64,000 nt of DNA from Burkholderia sp. WSM2232 (GTDB taxonomy: Bacteria; Pseudomonadota; Gammaproteobacteria; Burkholderiales; Burkholderiaceae): NCBI RefSeq assembly GCF_000472545.1, contig NZ_KI421432.1:542577-606576 (forward strand), given 5' to 3'. The notes beneath the pieces were generated by a model that was not told the origin of the DNA, made no database searches, and saw nothing but the letters and a program-made list of their open reading frames with translations. The position numbers and the translations under genes are program-made. Positions within the stretch are counted from its first letter, which is position 1. The number at the start of each line of letters is the position of its first letter. This document shows positions 17,108 through 25,372 of the stretch, piece by piece.

Positions 17108-18382
17108 CTACTGCATGGCGGAGCGCGCCCGTTCGAGCAGCAGCTCGCGTTCGCGTGCATTGCCCGTCATTGCGGCAGCGCGCTGGAACTCCGCGCGCGC
17201 TTCGTCCATGCGGCCGAGTTTGGCAAGCAGATCGCCGCGCACACTCGGCAGCCAGTGATAGTTCGCCAGCCTTGCGTCGGCGGCGAGCGCATCCACGATC
17301 TCAAGTCCCGCAGCCGGACCGAATGCCATGCCCACCGCAACCGCACGGTTCAACTCGACAACCGGCGAAGGCGCCACCTGCGCCAGTGCGTCGTACAAAG
17401 CGACGATCTGCGCCCAATCCGTGTCCTCCGCCCGATGCGCGCGCGCATGACATGCGGCCAGCGCCGCCTGCAACGCATATGGCCCGCTCGCGCCGCCCAA
17501 CGCGTGTGCCGTGCTAAGCGCAGCCAGTCCGCGGCGAATCAACAGCGGGTCCCAACGGCTGCGATCCTGATCGAGCAACAGCACCGGGCGGCCTTGCGCG
17601 TCGGTGCGCGCATGCATGCGCGAAGCCTGAATCTCCATCAACGCGACAAGGCCGTGCACCTCGCTTTCGTCGGGCACGAGGCCGCTGAGCACGCGCCCAA
17701 GCCGCAGCGCTTCCTCGCAGAGCGCCGGGCGCATCCAGTCGTCGCCGCCGGTGGCGGAATAGCCTTCGTTGAAAATCAGGTAGATCACTTGCAGCACCGA
17801 CGCGAGCCTGGGCGCCCGTGCTTCAGCCTGCGGCACCTCGAACGGCACTTTTGCCGCCGAAAGGGTGCGCTTCGCCCGCACGATTCGTTGCGCGATGGTC
17901 GGCTCCGGCACAAGAAACGCGCGCGCGATTTCGTCGGTCGTCAGGCCGCCGAGCAGGCGCAGCGTGAGCGCGACGCGGGCGTCCGTCGACAACACCGGAT
18001 GACACGCGGTGAATACGAGCCGCAGCAAGTCGTCGCCGATGTCGTCGGCACGCGCGGCGTCCAGTGCGTCGACGAAATCGGGCACGAGATGCGCCTCGAG
18101 CGCGTCCATGTCGTGGCCCAGCTCCTGGCGCTTGCGTGCGTGCAGTGCTTCCTGCCGCAAGCGGTCGAGCGCGCGCTTTTTTGCTGTTGCCATCAGCCAC
18201 GCTCCAGGATTGTCGGGTACGCCGGCGTCGGGCCAATGCTCGAGCGCCGACACCAGCGCGTCTTGCGCCAGTTCTTCGGCGAGCCCGACGTCGCGCACCA
18301 TCCGCGCGACGTGGGCGATAACCTTGGCGGACTCGATCCGCCAGACGGCCTCGATGGCACGATGAGTGGCCAGTTTCGTCAC
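17108..18382 (-). CDS. ECF42-type RNA polymerase sigma factor with C-terminal TPR-like extension
   Basis: The 424-residue protein has ECF sigma regions 2 and 4 at residues about 10-180 (region 2: AEELAQDALVSALEHWP and NPGAWLMATAKKRALDRLR; region 4: ARVALTLRLLGGLTTDEIARAFLVPEPTIAQRIVRAKR). An additional about 240 residues follow (VLQVIYLIFNEGYSA, then helical repeats), as found in the ECF42/SigJ-like group. That group is known to occur with YciI/DGPF proteins rather than anti-sigma factors, exactly as here. It is the last gene of a minus-strand unit; only four bases separate it from the glyoxalase-fold gene. It would direct RNA polymerase to its own operon under an unknown signal. Confidence 0.92.
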   Translation of the reverse strand: MTKLATHRAIEAVWRIESAKVIAHVARMVRDVGLAEELAQDALVSALEHWPDAGVPDNPGAWLMATAKKRALDRLRQEALHARKRQELGHDMDALEAHLVPDFVDALDAARADDIGDDLLRLVFTACHPVLSTDARVALTLRLLGGLTTDEIARAFLVPEPTIAQRIVRAKRTLSAAKVPFEVPQAEARAPRLASVLQVIYLIFNEGYSATGGDDWMRPALCEEALRLGRVLSGLVPDESEVHGLVALMEIQASRMHARTDAQGRPVLLLDQDRSRWDPLLIRRGLAALSTAHALGGASGPYALQAALAACHARAHRAEDTDWAQIVALYDALAQVAPSPVVELNRAVAVGMAFGPAAGLEIVDALAADARLANYHWLPSVRGDLLAKLGRMDEARAEFQRAAAMTGNARERELLLERARSAMQ

Positions 18383-18386
18383 AGAG

Positions 18387-18794
18387 TCAGCCCGCCGCTC
18401 TGGCGTTCGGGTCCATGTAGATCAGTTCCCAGATATGGCCGTCTATGTCTTCGAAGCCGTGGCCATACATGAAGCCGTAGTCCTGCGGCGCGCGCGGCAC
18501 GCTGCCGCCCGCGGCCACCGCTTTCGCGACCAGCGCGTCCACTTCGCCGCGGCTTTCGCATGACAAACCAACAAGTGCTTCCGTACTTTCCTTCGGATCA
18601 CAAAGCGATTTGCGCGTGAACGATTTGAACAGCTCTTTCACCAGCAGCATTGCGTAAAGATTTTCACCGAGGACCAAACACGCCGCCTGTTCGTTGGTGA
18701 ATTGCGGGTCAAAGCTGAAACCGAGCGCGCTGAAAAACGCCTTCGACCGTTCGAGATTGTCGACGGCGAGATTCACAAAGATTTGTTTGTGCAT
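18387..18794 (-). CDS. VOC (glyoxalase/bleomycin resistance-fold) family protein
   Basis: The 135-residue protein has the two beta-alpha-beta-beta-beta modules of the vicinal-oxygen-chelate fold (QIFVNLAVDNLERSKAFFSALGF; GHGFEDIDGHIWELIYMDP). The final E-L-I-Y-M-D-P strand carries the usual metal-ligand Glu position. It resembles the PhnB/glyoxalase-like proteins often found with ECF42 sigma factors. I use the ATG at 18794; a TTG four codons upstream is also open. It lies between a YciI gene (30 bases upstream) and the sigma factor (four bases downstream), so it is surely in the operon. The substrate is unknown. Confidence 0.88.
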   Translation of the reverse strand: MHKQIFVNLAVDNLERSKAFFSALGFSFDPQFTNEQAACLVLGENLYAMLLVKELFKSFTRKSLCDPKESTEALVGLSCESRGEVDALVAKAVAAGGSVPRAPQDYGFMYGHGFEDIDGHIWELIYMDPNARAAG

Positions 18795-18824
18795 GATGAA
18801 ATCCAATAATCGGTTGGCGGCAAA

Positions 18825-19238
18825 TCAGCGACGGCCCGCTTCAAGCTCGCGAAAACGCTCGAGTTCCGGACTCGGCTCGAAGTCCTCCAGTTCGTAGAGC
18901 TGCCTCACTTCGATTTCCCCGTCGACGTGTTCGCCGGACGGCGCCGGAAAACGCCGCGCCCATTCCATTGCTTCTTCGCGCGAACGCACCTGGATCAAGG
19001 TGTAACCGGCAATCAGTTCTTTGGTTTCGGCAAACGGGCCGTCAATCACCGTGCGCTGGCCGCCGCTGTAGCAAACGCGCCAGCCTTTCGAGCTTGGCTG
19101 CAAACCGGTGGCGTCGAGCAGCACGCCCGCCTTGGCGAGTTCTTCGTGGTAGGCGCCCATTGCCGCCATTAGGGACGCTTCGGGCATTTCGCCGGCTTCG
19201 CTTGCGGCAGTCGCTTTGACCAGGATCATGAATCGCAT
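18825..19238 (-). CDS. YciI/DGPF-domain protein (first of two)
   Basis: The 137-residue protein has the YCII/DGPF domain: MRFMILVKAT opening, MGAYHEELAKAGVLLDATGLQPSSKG, and the signature VIDGPFAETKELIAGYTLIQVRSREEAMEWARRFP. These proteins adopt a ferredoxin-like fold with a conserved His/Asp pair; their biochemical role is not settled. In ECF42 loci they are obligate neighbours and can be the most strongly controlled genes. Spacing to the VOC gene is 30 bases. The second YciI gene lies 142 bases upstream on the same strand, and the two proteins differ clearly, so this is not a recent tandem duplicate. Confidence 0.9.
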   Translation of the reverse strand: MRFMILVKATAASEAGEMPEASLMAAMGAYHEELAKAGVLLDATGLQPSSKGWRVCYSGGQRTVIDGPFAETKELIAGYTLIQVRSREEAMEWARRFPAPSGEHVDGEIEVRQLYELEDFEPSPELERFRELEAGRR

Positions 19239-19380
19239 CGCCGTTACTCCGTTTGTCGTGAGAAGTGAGGTTGAGCGCGGCCGGTTGGCCGCTCTTACTC
19301 ACACGACGGGCAATGCAGGAGCGATTCGACAAATACGTCGCACCGCCTGGGGAAAACCCCGAGCAAAAAGATTCGCTCGC

Positions 19381-19734
19381 CTACATGAAGCACGGGCCGA
19401 GCTTGCGTACCTCGACAGTGCACCATGTCGCCGCCGGACAGGCTTGCGCAATTGCCACGGCTTCTTCGCGTGACTCGGTGTTCAGCAGGTAGAAGCCGCC
19501 GATCATTTCCTTTGCTTCTGCGAAGGGTCCGTCGAGCAGCTTTGGCTGGCCGCCGCGGACCTGGACGCGCACGGCGTCGCTGGAGGAAGTCAGTGCTTCG
19601 GCCGCGAGCAGTTTGCCGCGCTCCTTGAGGTCGGCACCGAAGCGAAGCATCTGGTCGTACACTTCGCGGCCCTTGGCCTCGCCGCGTTCCGCGCGTTGTT
19701 CCGGGGGCTCGACGATCAGCAGCATATAAGACAT
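19381..19734 (-). CDS. YciI/DGPF-domain protein (second, first gene of the operon)
   Basis: The 117-residue protein has the same YCII fold: MSYMLLIVEPPEQRAER, MLRFGADLKERGKLLAAEAL and LLDGPFAEAKEMIGGFYLLNTESREEAVAIAQACPA. It ends with EVRKLGPCFM. An ATG at 19734 is preceded by CTGGAGAC at a normal distance. It is the first gene of the minus-strand set YciI, YciI, VOC, ECF sigma, so the promoter recognised by the sigma factor should lie in 19735-19900. Function beyond the domain is unknown. Confidence 0.9.
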   Translation of the reverse strand: MSYMLLIVEPPEQRAERGEAKGREVYDQMLRFGADLKERGKLLAAEALTSSSDAVRVQVRGGQPKLLDGPFAEAKEMIGGFYLLNTESREEAVAIAQACPAATWCTVEVRKLGPCFM

Positions 19735-20121
19735 GGTGTCTCCAGTTATTACGCTGCGGACCGGCAGCCCGGCAGTCGTACAGCAGGATTGAAAGCGCCC
19801 AGCATGAACGCGAAAAGCCAGTCTAACAAGCGCGGATCGTTCCGGTAAACCTGCGTCGGCGATTACTGCGCGCCTCGCTGCGCGGTTTTACGAAGACTCG
19901 TAAGCGCTTCGCAGCGCGCGGATTTGCACCCGACGCGCGGCACGATGGCGCGGATTGAAGTATTCTCCCCACGCGCTGACAGCCGCGATAATGCCGGCCA
20001 TTAATCTGCGAGAAAAGAGACCAGTGTTTTACGATTTAACGCGACGGCGGCGAATCGAAAACTGATGCCGGCATAAGCAGCCGGTTTCAAAGCAAAACAA
20101 ATCACACCATCGGGGAAACAC
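19735..20121. other. Divergent intergenic region (YciI-sigma operon / large lipoprotein)
   Basis: No gene is visible in these 387 bases. The promoter of the minus-strand YciI-VOC-sigma operon should lie near 19735-19900, and that of the lipoprotein gene near 20000-20120 (GGGGAAACAC just before its ATG). I could not assign sigma-factor boxes with confidence. Confidence 0.5.
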
Positions 20122-22086
20122 ATGCATCGACTGTCAGCACGCAACGCCATTGCGGCCGCCGTGACTATTGCTTTGCTTCAACTGGGCGGTTGCGGCGGCG
20201 GCGGCTCAGGCTCGGGGTCCGGTTCGTCCAGTACGCAGACCACGACGCCAAGCTCCGTGACCGGCACGGTAGCGAGCGGCAGCCCGTGGGTCGGCGCGAG
20301 CGTGACCTTGATGGACGCCACCGGCGCGCAGGCCACCGCAACTACCGACGCCCAGGGCGCCTACACGCTCGCGATCAAAGGCATGACCGCGCCGTTCCTG
20401 CTCACCGCAACGGACGCGAGCGGCCTGTCGCGCCCACTGGTCTCTGTGCTCGCCAAGTTGCCCAGCGGAACGGCGCCCGCCATCGCCAACATCACCACGC
20501 TGACCACCGCAATCGCCGCAATGTTGACGGCCTCGGGTAATCTGTCCGATCTCGCGTCAAGCACGGCACTCGCCAAAGTCACGCTGTCGTCGGTTCAGAT
20601 TGCGATCATCACGCTCGACGCAATACTCGCCGACGTGCTCACGCAAAACGGCCTTCAGGCGGCCGGTTTCAATCCTGTGGGCACGGCGTTCACGCCGAAT
20701 CACACGGGCGCGGACGCGGTCATCGACACGCTGTTGCTCGTTCCTGGCGCAAACGGTGGCCTGTTGCTCGCGTCGAATGCCGCGCCCGGCAACACGATCG
20801 CGTTGAACAAGCAGACGGGGCTGTCGACGAAACTCGCCGCGCCTTCCGTCGCGGCAAATTATCTCGAGCCGCTCGCGTCGCTGCTGACCGCGTGCGCCGC
20901 GACGGGCGCGCTGAATACGTCGTGCTCGCCGGCCATCGACGCGACTTATCTGGACAACGGTTCAAGCGACCTCGCCGTCGGCCAGGGCTTGTCCGACGCA
21001 TTGCTGATGGGCGCGCGCTTCGGCTCGCCGAAAACTCTTGCCTTCTTCACGCGCAACGGCAAGCAACAGGCGCTCGTGCAGATTCCCCTTACGCTCGCGG
21101 ACGGCACCGCAACCGCTGCGTACAGCATCGCGCAACAAATGACAGCGCCGGTGACGCTGGCCAACGGCACGCAGCTTGGCTGGAACCTGATCGGCAATCA
21201 GTCGCAATTCGCGGTGTCGATTAATTCGCGAATGCAGCGCACCACGTTTCTCGATACGCGGCTTAACGACGTGAACCGCTACGAGTCCGGGCTCGACATC
21301 ACGATTCCCACTTCGCGGAACCTTGGTGTTTACTCCGCGTCCGTCAGCGGTCCGGGCCTCGCCGCGCCAGTCTGGCTGCTGTCGCGTGCCGCCGCGGGCA
21401 ATAGCGCGCTGGGTCTTGCCGATGCCGCATTGAGCGCCGCGCCGGTCACGCCCGCAATGAGCGCAAGCGGCACATCCATGTATCGCTGGTCGTGGCAATC
21501 TCTGTCGTCGACGGCGAGCTTCGCGCCACCCGCTTCGAGCGGCGTGTACGCCGCGCAGGCTGTCGATGTCAGCAAGGTTCCGCTCTTTGCAACCTACACG
21601 GTTACGTTCTACGACAGCAACGGCGCGAAGCTCGGCCAGTCGCAGGTGATCAATCCGGGCAGCCCGCTCGGCGCGGCGGCGGGCGCAACCGTAGCATGGC
21701 CGACCTTGCTGCCGGACTTCGCGACGCAGTTTCTCACGCCTCGCGGATCGCTCGCCGGCATTCAGTACGCGATGAGCGTGAGCTGGTCGAGCCTCGTCAA
21801 TGGACAGGACGTGGCTTATCCGGTGAACTCGGTGCGAATCCAGGCATCGGGGCTGACGCTGGCGGGTGTGAATGGGGAGATAGACGGCTTTGCAGTCGGC
21901 AAACCGAACAACACGACGCTTGGTCAATATCAGACAACGGTGAGCGCGGGCATTGATTCATTCGGTGCGCAGACATGCACCAATTGCCCGTTCCCCGCGT
22001 TGACCTCAGGTGCGTCGCGCGTGGTCGAACTCGGCGGCAGTCAACAGGGCATCGGCTACTACGCCGTGACGCAGTACAACGATTAA
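20122..22086 (+). CDS. Large secreted lipoprotein, 654 residues
   Basis: The N-terminus (AIAAAVTIALLQLGGC) is a lipoprotein signal with lipobox LGGC, so the mature protein begins with a lipidated Cys and is anchored in the outer or inner membrane. A Gly/Ser-rich linker and a carboxypeptidase-regulatory-like beta domain follow (residues about 45-110: SVTGTVASGSPWVGASVTLMDATGAQATATTDAQGAYTLAI). The remaining about 500 residues, rich in Ser, Thr and Ala, are of unknown function and largely beta. Two Cys in QTCTNCPFPAL near the end may form a disulfide. A hairpin follows the stop. It stands alone and I recognise no named family. Confidence 0.8.
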   Translation: MHRLSARNAIAAAVTIALLQLGGCGGGGSGSGSGSSSTQTTTPSSVTGTVASGSPWVGASVTLMDATGAQATATTDAQGAYTLAIKGMTAPFLLTATDASGLSRPLVSVLAKLPSGTAPAIANITTLTTAIAAMLTASGNLSDLASSTALAKVTLSSVQIAIITLDAILADVLTQNGLQAAGFNPVGTAFTPNHTGADAVIDTLLLVPGANGGLLLASNAAPGNTIALNKQTGLSTKLAAPSVAANYLEPLASLLTACAATGALNTSCSPAIDATYLDNGSSDLAVGQGLSDALLMGARFGSPKTLAFFTRNGKQQALVQIPLTLADGTATAAYSIAQQMTAPVTLANGTQLGWNLIGNQSQFAVSINSRMQRTTFLDTRLNDVNRYESGLDITIPTSRNLGVYSASVSGPGLAAPVWLLSRAAAGNSALGLADAALSAAPVTPAMSASGTSMYRWSWQSLSSTASFAPPASSGVYAAQAVDVSKVPLFATYTVTFYDSNGAKLGQSQVINPGSPLGAAAGATVAWPTLLPDFATQFLTPRGSLAGIQYAMSVSWSSLVNGQDVAYPVNSVRIQASGLTLAGVNGEIDGFAVGKPNNTTLGQYQTTVSAGIDSFGAQTCTNCPFPALTSGASRVVELGGSQQGIGYYAVTQYND

Positions 22087-22098
22087 CCGCCGCGTTAA

Positions 22099-22120
22099 AC
22101 ACGCCCCATGCGGGGCGTGT
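22099..22120 (+). terminator. Hairpin after the lipoprotein gene
   Basis: ACACGCCCC and GGGGCGTGT form a nine-base-pair stem around a short loop, twelve bases after the stop at 22086. No T tract follows, so it is a probable but not classical intrinsic terminator. It may act in both directions, since a minus-strand gene ends at 22145. Confidence 0.6.
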
Positions 22121-22144
22121 GATCATCTCAAGCCGATGCGGGCG

Positions 22145-22618
22145 TCACAGCACCGCGTCGGCCAGCGCGTTGGTGCGCGCAGAGCGCATCAGGCCTTCGA
22201 TCATGCGCGCCTGGGCGCTGGCAATCTCGCTCAACGACGCAACCGCGAATTGCCCGTCGAGAATCGCCACAGCCGTGCAGAGGCTGGCGTATTCGTCGTC
22301 GCTTAGCGTCCATGCGCCGGTCCGCTGCTCGCGTTGATCCAGATGAACCATCGCAGCGTGCCCGCGCTGAATATCGTCGAGTGCGTCTTCGCCCAGGCCC
22401 AGACGCGCGAGTTCCTGCGACACCAGCAAATGCCTGCTCAGCGTCATGTGCAGATCCCGCGAGCCGTGGCCGCGCCGGAATGCGTCGAGCGCCGCATAGC
22501 ACTGCAGGATCAACGTGGCGGTGACCGGCTCGTGCGCGGTACGGCTATGGGTCAGCGCACGCAGCAGCGGCGACATGGCCGGCCGATTGTGTTTGCGGAC
22601 TCGCGATTTACTGGACAT
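22145..22618 (-). CDS. Conserved hypothetical protein, helical, 157 residues
   Basis: I do not recognise a named family. The first about 25 residues are basic (MSSKSRVRKHNRPAMSPLLRALTHSR); the rest is helical with His, Leu and Ala (LILQCYAALDAFRRGHGSRDLHMTLSRHLLVSQELARLGLGEDALDDIQRG). There is no signal peptide or membrane segment, so the protein is probably cytoplasmic. The start at 22618 is supported by a strong GAAGGAGG site. It is convergent with the large lipoprotein gene. A strong minus-strand terminator lies about 180 bases upstream of its start (22802-22835), so its promoter must lie between 22619 and 22800. Confidence 0.7.
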   Translation of the reverse strand: MSSKSRVRKHNRPAMSPLLRALTHSRTAHEPVTATLILQCYAALDAFRRGHGSRDLHMTLSRHLLVSQELARLGLGEDALDDIQRGHAAMVHLDQREQRTGAWTLSDDEYASLCTAVAILDGQFAVASLSEIASAQARMIEGLMRSARTNALADAVL

Positions 22619-22801
22619 ACGTTCAACCTCCTTCGCTAACTCTCGGCTTCATCGCCAGATCGGTACGATTTTCCGGCGACGAATGCCGCCGATGCGCCGG
22701 CGGCTCGACAGCCTCTAATGTGAGTCTGTGTAAGCATGATGGCAAGCCTTTATTAAGACCGGCTTAAACGCGGAAATTCCCGGGCGTCCACGACATAGAC
22801 G

Positions 22802-22835
22802 AAAAAAAAGCCCTGTTCCCGCGAGAGAACAGGGC
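22802..22835 (-). terminator. Strong intrinsic terminator on the minus strand
   Basis: On the minus strand GCCCTGTTC and GAACAGGGC form a nine-base-pair G+C-rich stem with a short loop, immediately followed by eight T. This is a textbook intrinsic terminator. No convincing minus-strand gene ends just upstream of it, which points to an untranslated RNA, an attenuator or a lost gene. Confidence 0.85.
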
Positions 22836-22889
22836 CGGACAGGATGGAAGAGTCGTGCTTGCGCGTGGATGCTCGCAGACTTGTGACCA

Positions 22890-23280
22890 TCGAAACTGAT
22901 AGAGCTGTTGCTGCTTCTGGTATTACTGCTGCTGCGAAAAAGTGTGTTGCAAGCTTTACTGCCACTGCCAAGACGTTGGTTGCGATGTCAACTGATACTG
23001 CGATTGCGGTTACTACTGCTGGTGCTGCTGGCACTGCTACGACTACTGCTACTGCTAGTACCGCTACTGCGATTACATAACCACTGCGACTGCCATTACA
23101 CAACTACTGCTGCTGCCACCGCTGCTGCTACTACCGCTACCTCCACCGCAAACACACATTCTGCTGATTCAACCACTGCTAGTACGGCAAAAACTGCGAA
23201 CAACGATTTGCTGCTTGACCTGCCACTGCGCCAATTGCCTTGCTTCTACTTCGTGTTGCTTACTGCACTGCCGCGTTGAC
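22890..23280. repeat. Low-complexity, triplet/hexamer-rich stretch (CTG/ACTGCT-like)
   Basis: For nearly 400 bases the sequence is built from ACTGCT, GCTACT, GCTGCT and related triplets, unlike anything around it. Several frames are open over 80-120 codons because of this; they would give Ala/Val/Thr- or Leu-rich peptides with codon use (GCA, GTA) foreign to the window. I treat it as a degenerate simple repeat, possibly transcribed, since a terminator follows on the minus strand. Confidence 0.7.
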
Positions 23281-23298
23281 CACCGCGGCGAACTGCCA

Positions 23299-23583
23299 TC
23301 AACGGTACGGTTCAAAACGACGCGGGGGGAAGACCGCATCGATGGGCTCGGTGTTTTGTCGCTCCATGGAAAACAGTTTATGCGAGCGAGGGCCCAGGCA
23401 ATTGGGCAAAAGGAAGGGATTTGCGACGCCTGTTTGACGAATGAGCGTAACAATCGGGGACGCATGTGGGGGAGCACTGCAGGAGAGAAACCGCAAGACA
23501 GCAAATAAGGCTAATGCGACTACGGCTACCGCGCGCCGCCGCGCCAACTCAACGCAACCGGAGACGATACAACGAAAACGCAC
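23299..23583 (-). CDS. Possible small exported protein, 94 residues (doubtful)
   Basis: A GTG-initiated frame encodes a basic N-terminus followed by a hydrophobic segment and a cysteine region (RRRAVAVVALALFAVLRFLSCSAPP), like a signal peptide or membrane anchor, then about 50 hydrophilic residues without a known motif. The codon use is closer to the window average than in the neighbouring low-complexity stretch, but there is no ribosome binding site and no recognisable family. It would end just upstream of the low-complexity stretch. I give it as a possibility only. Confidence 0.25.
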   Translation of the reverse strand: MRFRCIVSGCVELARRRAVAVVALALFAVLRFLSCSAPPHASPIVTLIRQTGVANPFLLPNCLGPRSHKLFSMERQNTEPIDAVFPPRRFEPYR

Positions 23584-23639
23584 GCAACGTCATGCCGACG
23601 CTGCGTGCGCATACGGTAACGGACATTAAGCAACGGACA

Positions 23640-23909
23640 TTAGCGCGCGGCAAAGTCGCTGATGGTCAGCAGGACTTTCTCGCCCGGCCGGGCCAGCATC
23701 TTTCTTTCGGCCACGGCGGTAATGCGTTTGCGGCCATCGGCAAATGTCTTCAGCATGCGGTCTTCCGCAGCACCGCGTTGCAGCCAGAAATGCTGCTCCA
23801 GCGCTTCACGCGTGACGGCGCATTCGAGGTCCCGTCCTCGCGCCGAAAGCTGGAAAATCACCGCGCGCCCGTCTGCCGAGACGCTAGGTTCAAGCTCGAT
23901 AATCTCCAT
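23640..23909 (-). CDS. DUF1488 family protein
   Basis: The 89-residue protein matches the small DUF1488 family as I remember it: a strand pair (IIELEPSVSADGRAVIFQL), then the characteristic C-x-V-(S/T)-R-E-A-L stretch (LECAVTREALEQHFWLQ), and a C-terminal helix plus strand. Function is unknown; the family is common in Burkholderiales. The ATG at 23909 fits the family length; the frame is open to 23984 upstream without similarity. No partner gene is evident. Confidence 0.72.
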   Translation of the reverse strand: MEIIELEPSVSADGRAVIFQLSARGRDLECAVTREALEQHFWLQRGAAEDRMLKTFADGRKRITAVAERKMLARPGEKVLLTISDFAAR

Positions 23910-24015
23910 GGCCCACCTCGCAAAGTTGGTTATGCCGTCCGCCCTCATCAACGAACGACACCGAACAAAACTGAATACACACACAAGCCCGCATGGCTTT
24001 CCGCTGATGAATCGG

Positions 24016-24441
24016 CTACTGCGCGGCGATTACATCCATCGTAAGCGAAGGTGGGAACGCGTGCATTTCTGGGTGACTGGATGAACCCGTCGACGAATTC
24101 ATCGGCGGCGACGCCGGCAAATTCCCGAGGCCCATCGGCGACGAAAACGCACGCGCGTGCGTAAGCGTCGGCACGCGCGGCGCGTTACTCGACGCGCGCG
24201 AATGTTTCACACAGAAGTCATGCAACAGCGTACTCAAGCTAGCGGACATCGCGTGTGTCCCGCCGCGCACTCCGCGCGACGCGGACGCAATTGCAAACCA
24301 GGAATGCGGCGGTCGCAATTCCTGGCTGACCACACCGCGCGAATCGGTGAAACGCAGACAGCCTGTGTCGGGATAGAACACAAGCGTTGTCACGTCGCCG
24401 TTTATTGCGCGCGTCAGAATGTGTGGTTTCGTATTCAGCAT
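24016..24441 (-). CDS. Hypothetical protein, 141 residues
   Basis: I do not recognise a family. The first about 60 residues (MLNTKPHILTRAINGDVTTLVFYPDTGCLRFTDSRGVVSQELRPPHSWFAIA) look like a small beta domain. The rest is Ser/Pro-rich and probably unstructured (ARAFSSPMGLGNLPASPPMNSSTGSSSHPE). The frame is open further upstream, but only the part from 24441 looks protein-like, and there is no clear ribosome binding site. It is a single-gene unit between the DUF1488 gene and a gene-free stretch. Confidence 0.5.
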   Translation of the reverse strand: MLNTKPHILTRAINGDVTTLVFYPDTGCLRFTDSRGVVSQELRPPHSWFAIASASRGVRGGTHAMSASLSTLLHDFCVKHSRASSNAPRVPTLTHARAFSSPMGLGNLPASPPMNSSTGSSSHPEMHAFPPSLTMDVIAAQ

Positions 24442-24860
24442 TGTTGGTCGTGGGCCAGTTGGCGCCGTGGGTATCGTTCTGTAGCGCTGGCTACCGTTCG
24501 GCGGCGTTTCGGCGTGTCGCGCCGCGAGGTCCTGGACCTGCGCGCGTATCGATTCGCGGGTACGACAAAAGCAAGGCACATGCCAATAGACCCAAAATGC
24601 ACTACGCTTCGCTTCGGCCGCGTGCGACAAAGGCACCCGCGATGCCGCACGCAAGCGGCAAGCATCGGCGGCGCCTGATGCACCGCGGAAAAAACCGCGA
24701 CCGACGGCGCGACGTCGGGCCGCAGTACGAACCGCGAGGCGGGTCCATTCACTGCGCAGGCCCAACCGCTCAAATGCCGATGCATGGTAAAAATGCGCTG
24801 CCGGCGTGACAATTCACGCCCATTCTTACTAACGGGCCGCGCGCCCGAGAGCGCCTGGAC
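24442..24860. other. Gene-free stretch
   Basis: Open frames exist on both strands but none has domain content or a ribosome binding site. I see no repeat or hairpin of note. Promoters of the minus-strand 141-residue protein gene and the plus-strand acetyltransferase gene should lie here. Confidence 0.5.
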
Positions 24861-25337
24861 ATGTCCGATGCCGACCCTGCTATCACGCTGCGCCCCGCCA
24901 CCGCCGAAGACGAAGCGTTTCTCTTCGAACTGCGCAAGGCGACGATGACCGAGCACCTCGCGCGCGTCGGCGAGCCCACGGACGACACCGCGCATCGCGC
25001 GCGCGTGCTGCACCGTTACGACGCGGCGCGCGTCATATGTGTCGACGGAATGCGTGCCGGTTTGCTCAAAGCACATCGCACTGATACTGAGTGGCTGGTC
25101 GTTCAATTGCAGATCGCGCCCGCACTGCAAGGGCGCGGCATCGGCGAGCACGCGCTGCGCACGGTGCTGCGCGCGGCCGACGCTGTCGCATTACCCGTCG
25201 CGCTCAAGGTGCTAAAAGGCAATCCGGCGCGGCGCCTTTATGAGCGACTCGGCTTCGCAATTACGGGCGAAGATGAAAGAGAGTTTCACATGAGGCGCGC
25301 GCCGCGGCGCGTGTCGGCGGAAACCGAAGCAGAATAA
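24861..25337 (+). CDS. GNAT family N-acetyltransferase
   Basis: The 158-residue protein has the GNAT fold: ITLRPATAEDEAFLFELRKATMTEHLARVG opens it, and LQIAPALQGRGIGEHALRTVLRAAD holds the acetyl-CoA loop (Q-G-R-G-I-G). LKVLKGNPARRLYERLGFAITGEDEREFHM is the classic C-terminal half with its N-P-A-x-x-L-Y-x-x-x-G-F element. The MTEH stretch links it to small-compound or toxin acetyltransferases, but the substrate cannot be said. It starts at the ATG at 24861 and is followed after 35 bases by the DOPA-dioxygenase-like gene on the same strand, so the two may form a unit. Confidence 0.9.
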   Translation: MSDADPAITLRPATAEDEAFLFELRKATMTEHLARVGEPTDDTAHRARVLHRYDAARVICVDGMRAGLLKAHRTDTEWLVVQLQIAPALQGRGIGEHALRTVLRAADAVALPVALKVLKGNPARRLYERLGFAITGEDEREFHMRRAPRRVSAETEAE

Positions 25338-25372
25338 ATGGCGGATAACGACTGACTCATCAAGAACCCAGC

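Noticed and set aside
22753..23103. 116-codon minus-strand hydrophobic open frame
   Set aside because: Its Ala-Val runs come from the triplet-rich repeat and use codons foreign to the window; it runs through the intrinsic terminator.
23373..23390. Half of a parS-like motif (GTTTATGCGAG)
   Set aside because: Only the left half matches; there is no palindrome.
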